Below, piece after piece: positions 1 through 8,630 of a stretch of DNA of 64,000 bases. The notes beneath the pieces are model-generated. The model did not search any database. It saw nothing but the letters and a program-made list of their open reading frames with translations, and was not told the origin of the DNA. The DNA is from Methylophilaceae bacterium. GTDB lineage: Bacteria > Pseudomonadota > Gammaproteobacteria > Burkholderiales > Methylophilaceae. Position numbers and translations under genes: made by a program. Location of the stretch: positions 558,001 through 622,000 of the forward strand of contig CAJPFK010000001.1 of NCBI GenBank assembly GCA_905339275.1. The letters are read 5' to 3'. Position 1 is the stretch's first letter, and each line of letters starts with the position of its first letter.

Positions 1-15
1 CGAGGGGAAACACCA

Positions 16-3000
16 ATGCGGAAACTCTGCCAGCCTTTTCAACTTCAGCCTTCTTTATTACGCGTACCTGAAAATGGAACCAAGCCGGAGAAAAGCATCA
101 AGTTTAGCCGCAGCCTGATATTAAAAGCCGCTGTCATTGCAGCGCTGGCCCAGATGCCGGCGCTCCATGCCGAGCCATTGGTGACCAGCCTCCCAACCCA
201 GACATACGATATTCCTGCAGGAGATTTGACCTCCGCATTATCGCTCTACGCTGCCAATGCCGGTGTGCTGCTACCTTTTGATTCTACCCTGACAAAAGGC
301 AAAACCACGCAGGGCCTCAAAGGACGGTATACCGTTGATGAAGGTTTTTCCCTCCTGTTAAGGGGCAGTGGCCTTGAAATCATTAATAACGACAAAGGCT
401 CACTGGAACTAAGAAAGTCTCCTAAATCTGCTAATACCAGTAATCTGCCATTGGATATTGAGCTTGAAGCAGTCAACGTCCGAGCCAAACGTTTTTATGA
501 GATCGGCCCGTTGCCAGGATTAGGTTTAACCAAAGATCAGATACCGGGCAACGTGCAAAGTATCACTGCGCAAGAGATCAAAGATAGCCATTCATTAAGC
601 TTGACGGATTTGATGAACCGCAAACTGCAATCTGTCACCGTCAACGACTATCAGGGCAACCCCTTCCAGATGGATGTGCAATACCGTGGGTTCAGTGCTG
701 GCCCGCAGATCGGCACACCGCAAGGCTTGAGTGTCTTTTTTGATGGTATCCGTGTCAACGAACCGTTCGGCGATGTGGTGAACTGGGACATGATCCCCAT
801 GAATGCCTTGTCCAGCGTCGATGTATTCCCCGGTTCCAATCCCATCTTTGGTTTAAACACCCTAGGCGGTGCTTTTACCATGAAGACCAAGGATGGCTTT
901 AACGATGTAGGTCTCGATGCAGAAATCTTGACTGGCTCCTATGGCCGTAAATACCTCCAGGCCGAGGCCGGCTGGAACAATGGCGTTATTGGCTTGTTCG
1001 GTGCAGGCAACTTCTTTATGGAAGATGGCTGGCGCGACAACTCCCCGAGCAAGGTCAATCAGTTTTTCGGTAAAGCCAGTTATCGTGGCGATAGGCTGGA
1101 TATCAATCTCAGCGCACTCCTTGTCGGTACGGACCTTGTGGGTAACGGCGTGGTGCCTACCAACTTTTATGAACAGGATCGTAATAGTGTGTTTACCAGC
1201 CCGGATACCACTAGGAACCGCCTTTCGCAGTTTCAGTTGTCAGGCAATTATTTTGTGAACGACAATTTCAGTGTTACAGGCCAGATATACCGCAGAAACA
1301 GCCGCAGAAATCAGAGGAACGCGGATGTCTATACTGATTACGATGCTCAGCCAGTGAGCAAGAATTTTGCCAGTGGAGACCAGTACACCTGCCTGTTCAA
1401 TAGCACTAACCAATACGGGATTCCCGATTATGTGGTGATCGAGATTCCCGACCCTAACGATTTCAGCTCCAGCCCGTTTCTGAATGAGCTATTCAGTACA
1501 GGTAATGCTGATCTCTCATTGCTGGCTCCAGACGCATTTAATCAGGCATTGCCGGATTATTTTGCTGCCACAGCTAAATCCCTGCTTGATTACAGGGCCA
1601 ACCCAACAAAGTATGTTTATCAGAATAAATACCCGGAAATCTCAACACATTATGGCCTTGAAACTCCTTATTCAAATGGCGAAGCCTCTTACATAATCAA
1701 CGCTGTTACATTTGCCAACGACTTTGCTGTCTCGAGTATGGCGCCGTTTGGGGTGGATTTCGAGATATTCGGCGCGTTGGCCGGATCATTTTATTACACG
1801 CCGGATGGCGCCAAACATCTGGTCGCTTTCAAGCAGGCGATCAACGGAGAGAATTGCCTGAATACACAGCTAAACAGTAATGGCGAGGTTGGAATAGCTT
1901 ATAACGCAATATGGGACTATGGAGCACCCGCCAAGACAATTGATGGGCTTTACGATGGAAGAGACGGCTATGTTGAAGGCATCCCCACTGCGGTCATTAC
2001 AGATAACCGTATCAACCAGAAGGTCGATGGGGCTTCTTTTCAACTGAACTGGAATCTTGAAAAACACAAGCTGATGGTGGGGGCTTCGATAGACAGCAGT
2101 TATGCCGAATATAATAACTCGCAACGGCTGGGCTTTTTTGATGCCATGCGCAATGGCACACTGGATCCAGACCGTGCGCTGGATGTATTCGCCGCAGCGG
2201 ATGCCGGTATCAGCAACAATGATTTCGATGGTACCTCTGTTACCAAGAGCATTTATGCCAGCGAAACCTGGACGCCGATTGAAACAGTACATGTGACAGG
2301 TGCATTGCGTTATAACGAGACGCAAGTGCGCAACATCTTGGCGGCGCGCGATTATGGGCAGTCAGAAATTAGCCTGTCAAAGTTCCTGAACACGCCTAGT
2401 CTTTATGGTTTATGTTTGAACGGAATTTCAGCAGAAGAGTGCCTCGCCAATACCGAGACCGGCTATCTTTTGTCAATTGTTGACATGGTTACCTCTCCCG
2501 AGACTGAGAAGTTTTCCTATTATTCCTTGAACCCATCGCTGGGCGCAACCTGGCAAGCCAAGGAGAATTTGAATCTATATGCCAACTGGTCACAAGGCAC
2601 ACGCACCCCGAGCGTGATCGAGCTAGGCTGTGCATTGGATAAAACACCTTACAACACCAGCGGTGGAACTGTGTACAGAAGCCTGGCGCTTGGGCGTTCA
2701 TGCCAACTACCTAGCGGTTTATCTGGTGACCCGTATTTGCCGCAAGTAAAGACGGAAACCTTTGATCTTGGCGCACGCGGCCGCTGGGGCGATGTCCTGG
2801 AATGGAACATGGGCTATTACAGAACCGAGCTTAAAGACGACATCTATCTGGTGACATTCAATACCAACCAGAACTTCTTTGACAGTATCGGTAAAACACG
2901 GCGCCAAGGCGTGGAAATGGGGCTGAAAGGTGACCTGGGCCGCACCCGCTTCAGTCTGAACTATGCGCTTACGGATGCCAAATTCCGTAGCACATTTGTG

Positions 3001-3600
3001 ACAGGGGGCGCCGCCAACAGCAGTGCGACACCACCATTTGTTTCAGCAGGGGAGGTTTTTGGAAGATTGATTACGGTGGAGCCGGGCGACCGTATGCCCG
3101 GCGTGCCATTGCATAACCTGAATGCGAGCGTAAGTTATGACATTACCCCGAGTTGGACGGTGGGTTTAAACGCAGTGATGCATTCCTGGTCTTTCCTCAG
3201 GGGCAACGAGAACAATGACCACCGTGCAGGCGTTGCCAGGCCTGTGCTTATACCGAAATTTAACCCGAATGGTAGCGCAGCCGGATGGGATACCGTCTAC
3301 CGCCAGCCCTCGACCAATCCCGGGAAGATTCCAGGCTATGCAGTATTTAATTTCCAGACCAGTTACAAAATCAATAAGGAGTGGACAGCCAGCATGCTGG
3401 TGAACAACCTGTTTGATAAGGAATATTTCAGCGCCGGACGTTTAGGGGTGAATCCCTTCTCGCCCAGCATCAACGGTGCAGTCGGGCCGGACGGCTACAA
3501 CCATAACTCGGGAGACTGGCTGACAACCAACTTTGTAGCGCCGGGTGCGCCAAGGGGTGCCTGGTTCAGTCTGCGTTATACCTTTAATCCTAAGAAGTAA
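16..3600 (+). CDS. TonB-dependent outer-membrane receptor with N-terminal STN signalling domain
   Basis: This encodes a ligand-gated outer-membrane channel energised by TonB-ExbBD. Residues about 29-52 form a hydrophobic signal peptide ending in ALHA, after an unusually long basic leader of about 28 residues. Residues about 64-134 match the secretin/TonB short N-terminal (STN) domain, beginning YDIPAGDLTSAL. The plug (about 165-290) and a large barrel follow, ending in an aromatic-rich strand (WFSLRYTF). At 1194 residues it is long for the family, and there are large inserts in the middle of the barrel. The start is fixed by AGGGG at 3-7, eight bases before the ATG. STN receptors usually signal to a FecR/FecI anti-sigma/sigma pair. 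None is seen downstream and the window begins just upstream, so this cannot be checked here. The substrate is unknown; an iron chelate is the default guess. Confidence 0.92.
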   Translation: MRKLCQPFQLQPSLLRVPENGTKPEKSIKFSRSLILKAAVIAALAQMPALHAEPLVTSLPTQTYDIPAGDLTSALSLYAANAGVLLPFDSTLTKGKTTQGLKGRYTVDEGFSLLLRGSGLEIINNDKGSLELRKSPKSANTSNLPLDIELEAVNVRAKRFYEIGPLPGLGLTKDQIPGNVQSITAQEIKDSHSLSLTDLMNRKLQSVTVNDYQGNPFQMDVQYRGFSAGPQIGTPQGLSVFFDGIRVNEPFGDVVNWDMIPMNALSSVDVFPGSNPIFGLNTLGGAFTMKTKDGFNDVGLDAEILTGSYGRKYLQAEAGWNNGVIGLFGAGNFFMEDGWRDNSPSKVNQFFGKASYRGDRLDINLSALLVGTDLVGNGVVPTNFYEQDRNSVFTSPDTTRNRLSQFQLSGNYFVNDNFSVTGQIYRRNSRRNQRNADVYTDYDAQPVSKNFASGDQYTCLFNSTNQYGIPDYVVIEIPDPNDFSSSPFLNELFSTGNADLSLLAPDAFNQALPDYFAATAKSLLDYRANPTKYVYQNKYPEISTHYGLETPYSNGEASYIINAVTFANDFAVSSMAPFGVDFEIFGALAGSFYYTPDGAKHLVAFKQAINGENCLNTQLNSNGEVGIAYNAIWDYGAPAKTIDGLYDGRDGYVEGIPTAVITDNRINQKVDGASFQLNWNLEKHKLMVGASIDSSYAEYNNSQRLGFFDAMRNGTLDPDRALDVFAAADAGISNNDFDGTSVTKSIYASETWTPIETVHVTGALRYNETQVRNILAARDYGQSEISLSKFLNTPSLYGLCLNGISAEECLANTETGYLLSIVDMVTSPETEKFSYYSLNPSLGATWQAKENLNLYANWSQGTRTPSVIELGCALDKTPYNTSGGTVYRSLALGRSCQLPSGLSGDPYLPQVKTETFDLGARGRWGDVLEWNMGYYRTELKDDIYLVTFNTNQNFFDSIGKTRRQGVEMGLKGDLGRTRFSLNYALTDAKFRSTFVTGGAANSSATPPFVSAGEVFGRLITVEPGDRMPGVPLHNLNASVSYDITPSWTVGLNAVMHSWSFLRGNENNDHRAGVARPVLIPKFNPNGSAAGWDTVYRQPSTNPGKIPGYAVFNFQTSYKINKEWTASMLVNNLFDKEYFSAGRLGVNPFSPSINGAVGPDGYNHNSGDWLTTNFVAPGAPRGAWFSLRYTFNPKK

Positions 3601-3614
3601 ACTGGCAGGACATC

Positions 3615-3956
3615 ATGCACGCCTTATTGGACTGGGTACTCTCTGGTTTCCGGTCGCAGAATTGTCAAAAGCCCGATGCAGTATCAAAGCAGGCTGGCTC
3701 GAATGGCGAGGTGAGCAGTACCGGGGATAACTGGCATCCGACATTCCCGGGTATTGCGGAGGAAGACCTACAATATATTATCGGGCAGGTTCATGAGGAA
3801 GGTTTTCATGTCGAAAAGCTCAGGCTATTCACTGCGGGCAATGCAACGGGGGAAAGCATCCTTGCGCTCCATCGCTGGGCGGCTTTATCGCACCTTGAAG
3901 TCACTATCAACCATGAGCTTGGGATTTGCTTCTTTGAGCAGCTCAGGGCGAGCTGA
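3615..3956 (+). CDS. Hypothetical small protein (doubtful)
   Basis: This is a 113-residue open frame in the 531-base gap between the receptor and the glycosyltransferase. An AGGA at 3607-3610 lies only four bases before the ATG, which is close for a ribosome-binding site. The second half (from NWHPTFPG to the end) has a protein-like composition, with no repeats, no signal peptide and no membrane segment. I recognise no family. It may be a real short gene or a chance frame. If it is not a gene, the whole gap holds only the upstream region of the next gene. Confidence 0.35.
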   Translation: MHALLDWVLSGFRSQNCQKPDAVSKQAGSNGEVSSTGDNWHPTFPGIAEEDLQYIIGQVHEEGFHVEKLRLFTAGNATGESILALHRWAALSHLEVTINHELGICFFEQLRAS

Positions 3957-4041
3957 AGATATTCCACTTAATGCTTACCGATTAAGGTGAGAGTCGCAGG
4001 CAGGAAAAGCAGGCCAAATTTGTTTGTGACAAAAAGGTTGC

Positions 4042-4075
4042 AGTTCATAGAACTGTCATAGAGTTTCTGTATCTT
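4042..4075 (+). promoter_or_regulatory. Possible Pho box and -10 element upstream of the glycosyltransferase
   Basis: Positions 4042-4059 (AGTTCATAGAACTGTCAT) resemble the two 7-base repeats of a PhoB box, CTGTCAT-N4-CTGTCAT. The second repeat is perfect and the first is degraded. A -10-like TATCTT lies at 4070-4075. The ten-base gap is the usual distance when a Pho box replaces the -35. This is a pattern match by eye and weak without a genome-wide matrix score. Confidence 0.3.
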
Positions 4076-4131
4076 GCGCATATCCAATATACCCGCGAGG
4101 GTGTTTATACTGCTGGATAGAGAGGCTCTGA

Positions 4132-5289
4132 TTGAAAATACTTTTTATCTCCGATGTTTATTTTCCCCGTGTGAATGGCGTTTCCACGTCCATCCGCACC
4201 TTTGTTGAGCAGTTGCAAGCGCTGGGCCATGAGGTGCATCTGATCGCGCCGGATTACGGAGTGGCGACAGAAGACGAAGCCTGGATCAAACGCATACCAT
4301 CGCGCAAAATCTATTTCGATCCGGAAGACCGCCTGATGAAATACGGCGTGGCACTCGATAAGCTGCTCGAACTGCGCCGCGAGAAATATGACCTGATACA
4401 CATTCACACACCCTTTGTCGCGCATTACCTGGGCCAAAAGCTCGCGCACCTGCTGGATGTACCATGTGTCGAGACTTACCACACTTTCTTTGAAGATTAC
4501 CTGCATCACTACCTGCCATGGATACCGCGCGGCATGGCACGTGGTATTGCGCGTTTCGTTTCACGCCGACAATGCAACGGCGTCGATGCCATTGTCGCGC
4601 CTTCGCAGCCGATGCTGGATGTATTGCGTCGCTATGGCGTGAAAGCAAAGGCAGAAGTGATACCTACCGGTCTGCAAGCGCAAAGTTTTGCGCCAGCAGA
4701 CGGCAATGCATTCCGTGAAAAACATGGGATTCCTTTGGATCGCCCGATGATACTCTATGTCGGTCGCGTGGCTTTCGAGAAGAACATCGCATTCCTGTTG
4801 CGCATGGCAGTCGAGTTGCGCGAGATGCAACCTGAAGTGCTATTGGTCATTGCAGGCGAAGGCCCGGCAGAAAACAGTCTGCATCAACTGAGCAAGGAAC
4901 TGAACCTGCATCACAATATCCAGTTTATCGGTTACCTGGACCGCAATACCGAACTCAATAGCTGCTATAAGGCGGCAGATGTATTCGTCTTCTCTTCAAA
5001 ATCCGAAACGCAAGGCCTGGTGATTATCGAAGCTATGGCACAAGGTACGCCGGTTGTCGCGATTGCTGAGCTGGGGACAAAATCGATATTGATCGAAGGT
5101 GAAGGCGCATTGATCGCGCCAGAGGATGAAGCCATTTTTGCAGAGAGGGTGAACACTCTATTACAGGATAAAAAAGTGCGAAACCAGCTAGGCGCAAAAG
5201 CAAGAACCTATGTCGAAGAGAAATGGACTTCACATGCACAGGCTGAGCGAATGGTGGTTTTCTATCAGGGCATGCTGGCAAAAAAATAA
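4132..5289 (+). CDS. Glycosyltransferase family 4 (probable lipid or surface glycan glycosyltransferase)
   Basis: This is a 385-residue GT-B fold retaining glycosyltransferase. The N-terminal domain starts KILFISDVYFPRVNGVSTSI, typical of cytoplasmic-face enzymes that glycosylate diacylglycerol, phosphatidylinositol or polyprenyl acceptors. The C-terminal domain carries the nucleotide-sugar site, with the EX7E motif in SETQGLVIIEA near residues 286-296. The start is TTG, supported by AGAGAGG at about 4119-4125 and by N-terminal homology beginning exactly there. It is transcribed alone and converges with the RIO kinase gene. The possible Pho box upstream would fit membrane-lipid remodelling under phosphate limitation, but that is inference. 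The exact acceptor cannot be read from the sequence. Confidence 0.85.
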   Translation: MKILFISDVYFPRVNGVSTSIRTFVEQLQALGHEVHLIAPDYGVATEDEAWIKRIPSRKIYFDPEDRLMKYGVALDKLLELRREKYDLIHIHTPFVAHYLGQKLAHLLDVPCVETYHTFFEDYLHHYLPWIPRGMARGIARFVSRRQCNGVDAIVAPSQPMLDVLRRYGVKAKAEVIPTGLQAQSFAPADGNAFREKHGIPLDRPMILYVGRVAFEKNIAFLLRMAVELREMQPEVLLVIAGEGPAENSLHQLSKELNLHHNIQFIGYLDRNTELNSCYKAADVFVFSSKSETQGLVIIEAMAQGTPVVAIAELGTKSILIEGEGALIAPEDEAIFAERVNTLLQDKKVRNQLGAKARTYVEEKWTSHAQAERMVVFYQGMLAKK

Positions 5290-5312
5290 ACCAAGATACT
5301 GGCAGCTGAGAA

Positions 5313-6173
5313 TCAGTTCGGCCGCTCTTTCGCTTCCGCCAACCGTTCCTGTTTCTTGGCTTCTTCCTTACGCACATCGTCAATCACGCGAATCACGCTT
5401 TTCAGGTCTACCGGCTTGCTGTCTTGCTTGAAACGGCCGGTCAGCTCTACCTCCGGATGCAGGTCGCCATGCGCATATAAAGCCCAGATTTCCTTGCCGT
5501 ACTGGGTGGCAAGCAGCTCAGGTGCGAAACGTCCGAAATAGCTTGTCAGGTTTTCTACATCGCGTTCCAGCATGCTGCTTGCATGATTGTTGCCCGCGGC
5601 ATCCACCGCTTGCGGTAAATCGATAATCACCGGGCCTTCGTTGCCGAGCAGGATATTGAATTCCGAAAGATCGCCGTGGACGATACCGGCAGACAGCATG
5701 CGGACGACTTCGCGTATTAGTGTTTGGTGGTGCTTCAAGGCTTCTGCCTCGGTGAATTCCACATCGTTCAATCTCGGCGCGGCACTGCCATTGGCGTCGG
5801 TCACCAGTTCCATCAGCAATACGCCTTCATGGAAATTGTATGGCTTGGGTACGCGCACGCCGGCAGCGTCAAGGCGGAACAGGGCATCGACTTCAGCGCT
5901 TTGCCAGGCTTCTTCCTGTGCTTTGCGGCCGTATTTTGAGCCTTTTTGCATCGCGCGTGCCTGGCGGCTGTTCTTGACCCGGCGTCCCTCGGTGTAATCC
6001 ACACTCTGGCGGAAACTGCGTTTGTCTGCCTCTTTATAAACTTTTGCGCAACGCACATCGTCGCCGCAGCGCACGACATAGACCGTGGCTTCCTTGCCGC
6101 TCATGAGCTGGCGGATGACTTCGTCGACCAGACCGTCTTCAATCAGTGGTTCGAGTCTTTTAGGAGGTTTCAT
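5313..6173 (-). CDS. RIO-type serine/threonine protein kinase
   Basis: This is a 286-residue atypical protein kinase of the RIO family. Visible motifs are the phosphate-binding loop SGKEATVYVVR (about 25-35), the ATP lysine in CAKVYKEADKRSF, the catalytic loop HGDLSEFNILL and the metal-binding segment IIDLPQAVD. Bacterial RIO-like kinases of this length are widespread in Proteobacteria, but their substrates are mostly unknown. Residues beyond about 250 form a charged tail (RKEEAKKQERLAEAKE) that may be helical. The gene is monocistronic, separated from efp upstream by an intrinsic terminator and convergent with the glycosyltransferase gene. Confidence 0.85.
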   Translation of the reverse strand: MKPPKRLEPLIEDGLVDEVIRQLMSGKEATVYVVRCGDDVRCAKVYKEADKRSFRQSVDYTEGRRVKNSRQARAMQKGSKYGRKAQEEAWQSAEVDALFRLDAAGVRVPKPYNFHEGVLLMELVTDANGSAAPRLNDVEFTEAEALKHHQTLIREVVRMLSAGIVHGDLSEFNILLGNEGPVIIDLPQAVDAAGNNHASSMLERDVENLTSYFGRFAPELLATQYGKEIWALYAHGDLHPEVELTGRFKQDSKPVDLKSVIRVIDDVRKEEAKKQERLAEAKERPN

Positions 6174-6237
6174 AGGAGTGGATGATACGGCCTGGGGTGA
6201 ATAAAGGGAAAACTAAGTTGTTTGATAATGAGCAATA

Positions 6238-6269
6238 AAAAAGCCGGATTGTTTTTAATCCGGCTTTTT
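6238..6269 (-). terminator. Intrinsic terminator of the greB-earP-efp unit
   Basis: A perfect 13-base inverted repeat (AAAAAGCCGGATT / AATCCGGCTTTTT) with a six-base loop lies 31 bases beyond the efp stop codon. The T-run follows the stem on both strands, so it could also stop transcription in the other direction. Confidence 0.9.
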
Positions 6270-6300
6270 GCATTTCTGAAGCTGCTTGCTTTTAGAGAAA

Positions 6301-6858
6301 TTACTTGACGCGGTTCTTATATTCCAGCGTGCGGGTGTCGATTTCGATCTTGTCACCGATATCACAGAACAAAGGCACTGGCAGTTCAAAACCGGTGTTG
6401 ATCTTGGCTGGCTTCATGACCTTGCCTGAGGTGTCGCCCTTGACGGCTGGTTCGGTGTAAACGATTTCGCGTACGACGGAGTTCGGCAGTTCAACGGAGA
6501 TCGGCTTGCCGTTGTAGAACACGACTTCGCATTCCATGCCGTCTTCCAGGAACTTCAGTGCATCTTCCATGGTTTCGGCTTCGACTTCGTACTGGTTGTA
6601 TTCGCTGTCCATGAACACATACATGGGGTCGCCGAAGTAGGAGTAGGTGACTTCCTTTTTTTCCAGCACGACGACATCAAACTTGTCATCGGCTTTGTAC
6701 ACGGCTTCGCTCGGGGATTCGGTGAGCAGATTCTTGAATTTCATCTTGACCACGGAAGAGTTGCGGCCGGATTTGCTGTATTCGGCTTTCAGCACGACCA
6801 TTGGGTCGTTGCCCACCATAAATACGTTGCCTACGCGGAGTTCCTGAGCTGTTTTCAT
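6301..6858 (-). CDS. efp: Elongation factor P (Arg32 type)
   Basis: EF-P binds between the ribosomal P and E sites and rescues ribosomes stalled on polyproline stretches. The protein has 185 residues with the usual KOW-like and two OB domains. The tip of domain I reads SKSGRNSS, which puts arginine at position 32. Lysine is found there in the EpmA/EpmB system. Arg32 EF-P is activated by rhamnosylation by EarP, and the gene for EarP lies 59 bases upstream in the same orientation. The unit greB-earP-efp therefore joins a transcript-cleavage factor, the modifying enzyme and its substrate, and ends at the terminator at 6238-6269. Confidence 0.97.
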   Translation of the reverse strand: MKTAQELRVGNVFMVGNDPMVVLKAEYSKSGRNSSVVKMKFKNLLTESPSEAVYKADDKFDVVVLEKKEVTYSYFGDPMYVFMDSEYNQYEVEAETMEDALKFLEDGMECEVVFYNGKPISVELPNSVVREIVYTEPAVKGDTSGKVMKPAKINTGFELPVPLFCDIGDKIEIDTRTLEYKNRVK

Positions 6859-6917
6859 GTGTTGTCCTGCGACTTAAAAAGTTTGAAGTGTAAAAAGCGG
6901 CGAATTATACCTGAGAT

Positions 6918-8087
6918 TTATGAAAAATTCTCGCAAAAAATCACCAGCTTAGCTGCAAGATCGGCTTGCTGGCCGAGTGCATTCGCCTGATGGGCGGCAT
7001 GGTCTTGCAGTCCGGGAAGTTTCGCCGTCAGTTTTTTCCACATGTCAGGATCAAAGCGCTCCGCTGCCCAGGTCATATGGAATGTTCTCAGCGGTTCTGC
7101 AACTGCGTCATCCAGGCCTTCGAGATAGCGCTCCAGGAAAGCGGCAAGCTTGACCAGGTGCGTATCCTCAGCCTGATGATAAGGTAGCCAGACGAAAGGC
7201 CTGGCTGCCCAGATGGCGCGTATCCAGCTATCTTCGCCGCGCACGAAGTTGAGATCGCACGACCAGAGCAGCTCGTCATAGCCGGATTGGCTGAGAAAGG
7301 GCAGGATATTAACGGTCAGGTTGCCCCTGGTTCGGGTGTCGCCGACGGCCAGCGGCTGGTCGCCGAAGAATGCGCTGACAATGCCGAGTATCGAGCTCTC
7401 GGGGATGAAGCACTGCACAGGCGAGAGAGAGGCGGCCATGGCGGCCAGCAGGTCATGAATCGGCGCATGCGGGTAGCAGAAGAGCGAGACTTTGAGCGTG
7501 TTGCTGACGATATTGGAATTCTGCCGGAATTCATTTGGCAAGGGCTGCTGCTTTTGAAACTCGTCACGTGCGGCAAACAGACCGCGTTCGCGCAACAGGC
7601 CGCCCGTATGTTCGGTAAAACCGGGGAAAAAGAACGTCTTGTTCAATGCCAGCCTGGGGTGGGGTGAGGGTTTGAGATGATATTCTTCCACCCAGTTTTC
7701 CGCGCTCAGGTATTCCAGGTTCAGCCATACGGGTTGCTTTGCCACCATCGCAAGCACGTAGTTTTCAGGCAATTCACAGGCAAAGGCTTCGATGACCACA
7801 TCGGCCACCGCATCGAAACGGAACTCGCTTTGCCAGTGGTGAATATCCACGCCGCGAATCTGTTGCCGCAACAGTGTCATGTCGAACTCGGGCAGCAGCC
7901 GTTTGGTGCTGATCAAATCGTCCACCCACAGGCGGACATCCAGCCCGTGTTCATCTACAAGCTGTTTTGCCAGGCGCCAGCAAATGCCGATATCGCCGAA
8001 GTTATCGACGACGCGGCAGAAGATATCCCAGCGTTGGCGGCTGGGCCGCCGAGCTGTTTTCTGTCCGGTCATCTGCGCGTCAGTCAT
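6918..8087 (-). CDS. earP: EF-P arginine rhamnosyltransferase EarP
   Basis: This inverting GT-B glycosyltransferase (formerly DUF2331) moves rhamnose from dTDP-L-rhamnose to Arg32 of EF-P. The diagnostic N-terminal DNFGDIG is at residues 28-34. Its two aspartates (28 and 32) have the four-residue spacing of the catalytic aspartates described for this family. The C-terminal RGEDSWIRAIWA and PYHQAEDTHL segments form the donor-binding region with the conserved glutamate. The protein has 389 residues with a basic, poorly conserved first 18 residues. The start codon overlaps the greB stop by eight bases, suggesting translational coupling. Confidence 0.96.
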   Translation of the reverse strand: MTDAQMTGQKTARRPSRQRWDIFCRVVDNFGDIGICWRLAKQLVDEHGLDVRLWVDDLISTKRLLPEFDMTLLRQQIRGVDIHHWQSEFRFDAVADVVIEAFACELPENYVLAMVAKQPVWLNLEYLSAENWVEEYHLKPSPHPRLALNKTFFFPGFTEHTGGLLRERGLFAARDEFQKQQPLPNEFRQNSNIVSNTLKVSLFCYPHAPIHDLLAAMAASLSPVQCFIPESSILGIVSAFFGDQPLAVGDTRTRGNLTVNILPFLSQSGYDELLWSCDLNFVRGEDSWIRAIWAARPFVWLPYHQAEDTHLVKLAAFLERYLEGLDDAVAEPLRTFHMTWAAERFDPDMWKKLTAKLPGLQDHAAHQANALGQQADLAAKLVIFCENFS

Positions 8088-8586
8088 CCGGCTGATAACT
8101 TACATCGACAATCTCGTAGCTTTCCTCGCCCGCAGGCGTTTCTACCCGCACCGTATCGCCGACCTGCTTGCCGAGCATGACTTTGGCCAGCGGCGAAATC
8201 CAGCTGATGTAACCTTTTGAAGGTTCCAGTTCATCCTGGCCGACGATGCGGTAGCGATGCTCGATGTCCCGCGTCAGGGAATAGAGCGTGACCCAGGCAC
8301 CGAAATAGACTTTTTCCAGCCCCTGCTGCAATGCCGGGTCAACCACCTCGGCAATATCCATGCGCTTCATCAGGAAGCGCATGCGCGAATCGATTTGCCG
8401 CAGACGTTTTTTGCCGTAGATATAATCACCGTTTTCCGAGCGGTCGCCGTTGCTCGCGGCCCATGCTACCGTGCGCACGACCTCAGGCCGCTCCACCTTG
8501 CGCAGATGCTGGAATTCTTCTTCCAGCGCGGCAAAGCCTTCGGGCGTGATGTAGTTTTTGTGAACAGCGGCTTTCTTTTCTTCCAT
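8080..8586 (-). CDS. greB: Transcription elongation factor GreB
   Basis: GreB inserts into the RNA polymerase secondary channel and stimulates cleavage of backtracked transcripts. The 168-residue protein has the N-terminal coiled coil (ITPEGFAALEEEFQHLRKVERPEVV) and the FKBP-like C-terminal domain (YISWISPLAKVMLGK, GDTVRVETPAG). The basic GDRSENGDYIYGKKRLRQID patch is characteristic of the Gre family, and the YGKKRLR form favours GreB over GreA. It is first in a unit with earP and efp, and divergent from the AddB-like gene with only 44 bases between the two starts. Confidence 0.92.
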   Translation of the reverse strand: MEEKKAAVHKNYITPEGFAALEEEFQHLRKVERPEVVRTVAWAASNGDRSENGDYIYGKKRLRQIDSRMRFLMKRMDIAEVVDPALQQGLEKVYFGAWVTLYSLTRDIEHRYRIVGQDELEPSKGYISWISPLAKVMLGKQVGDTVRVETPAGEESYEIVDVSYQPDD

Positions 8587-8630
8587 GGTGCCTATGGTAT
8601 CTCACTGCCATGCACAGTTAAAATGGCCGG

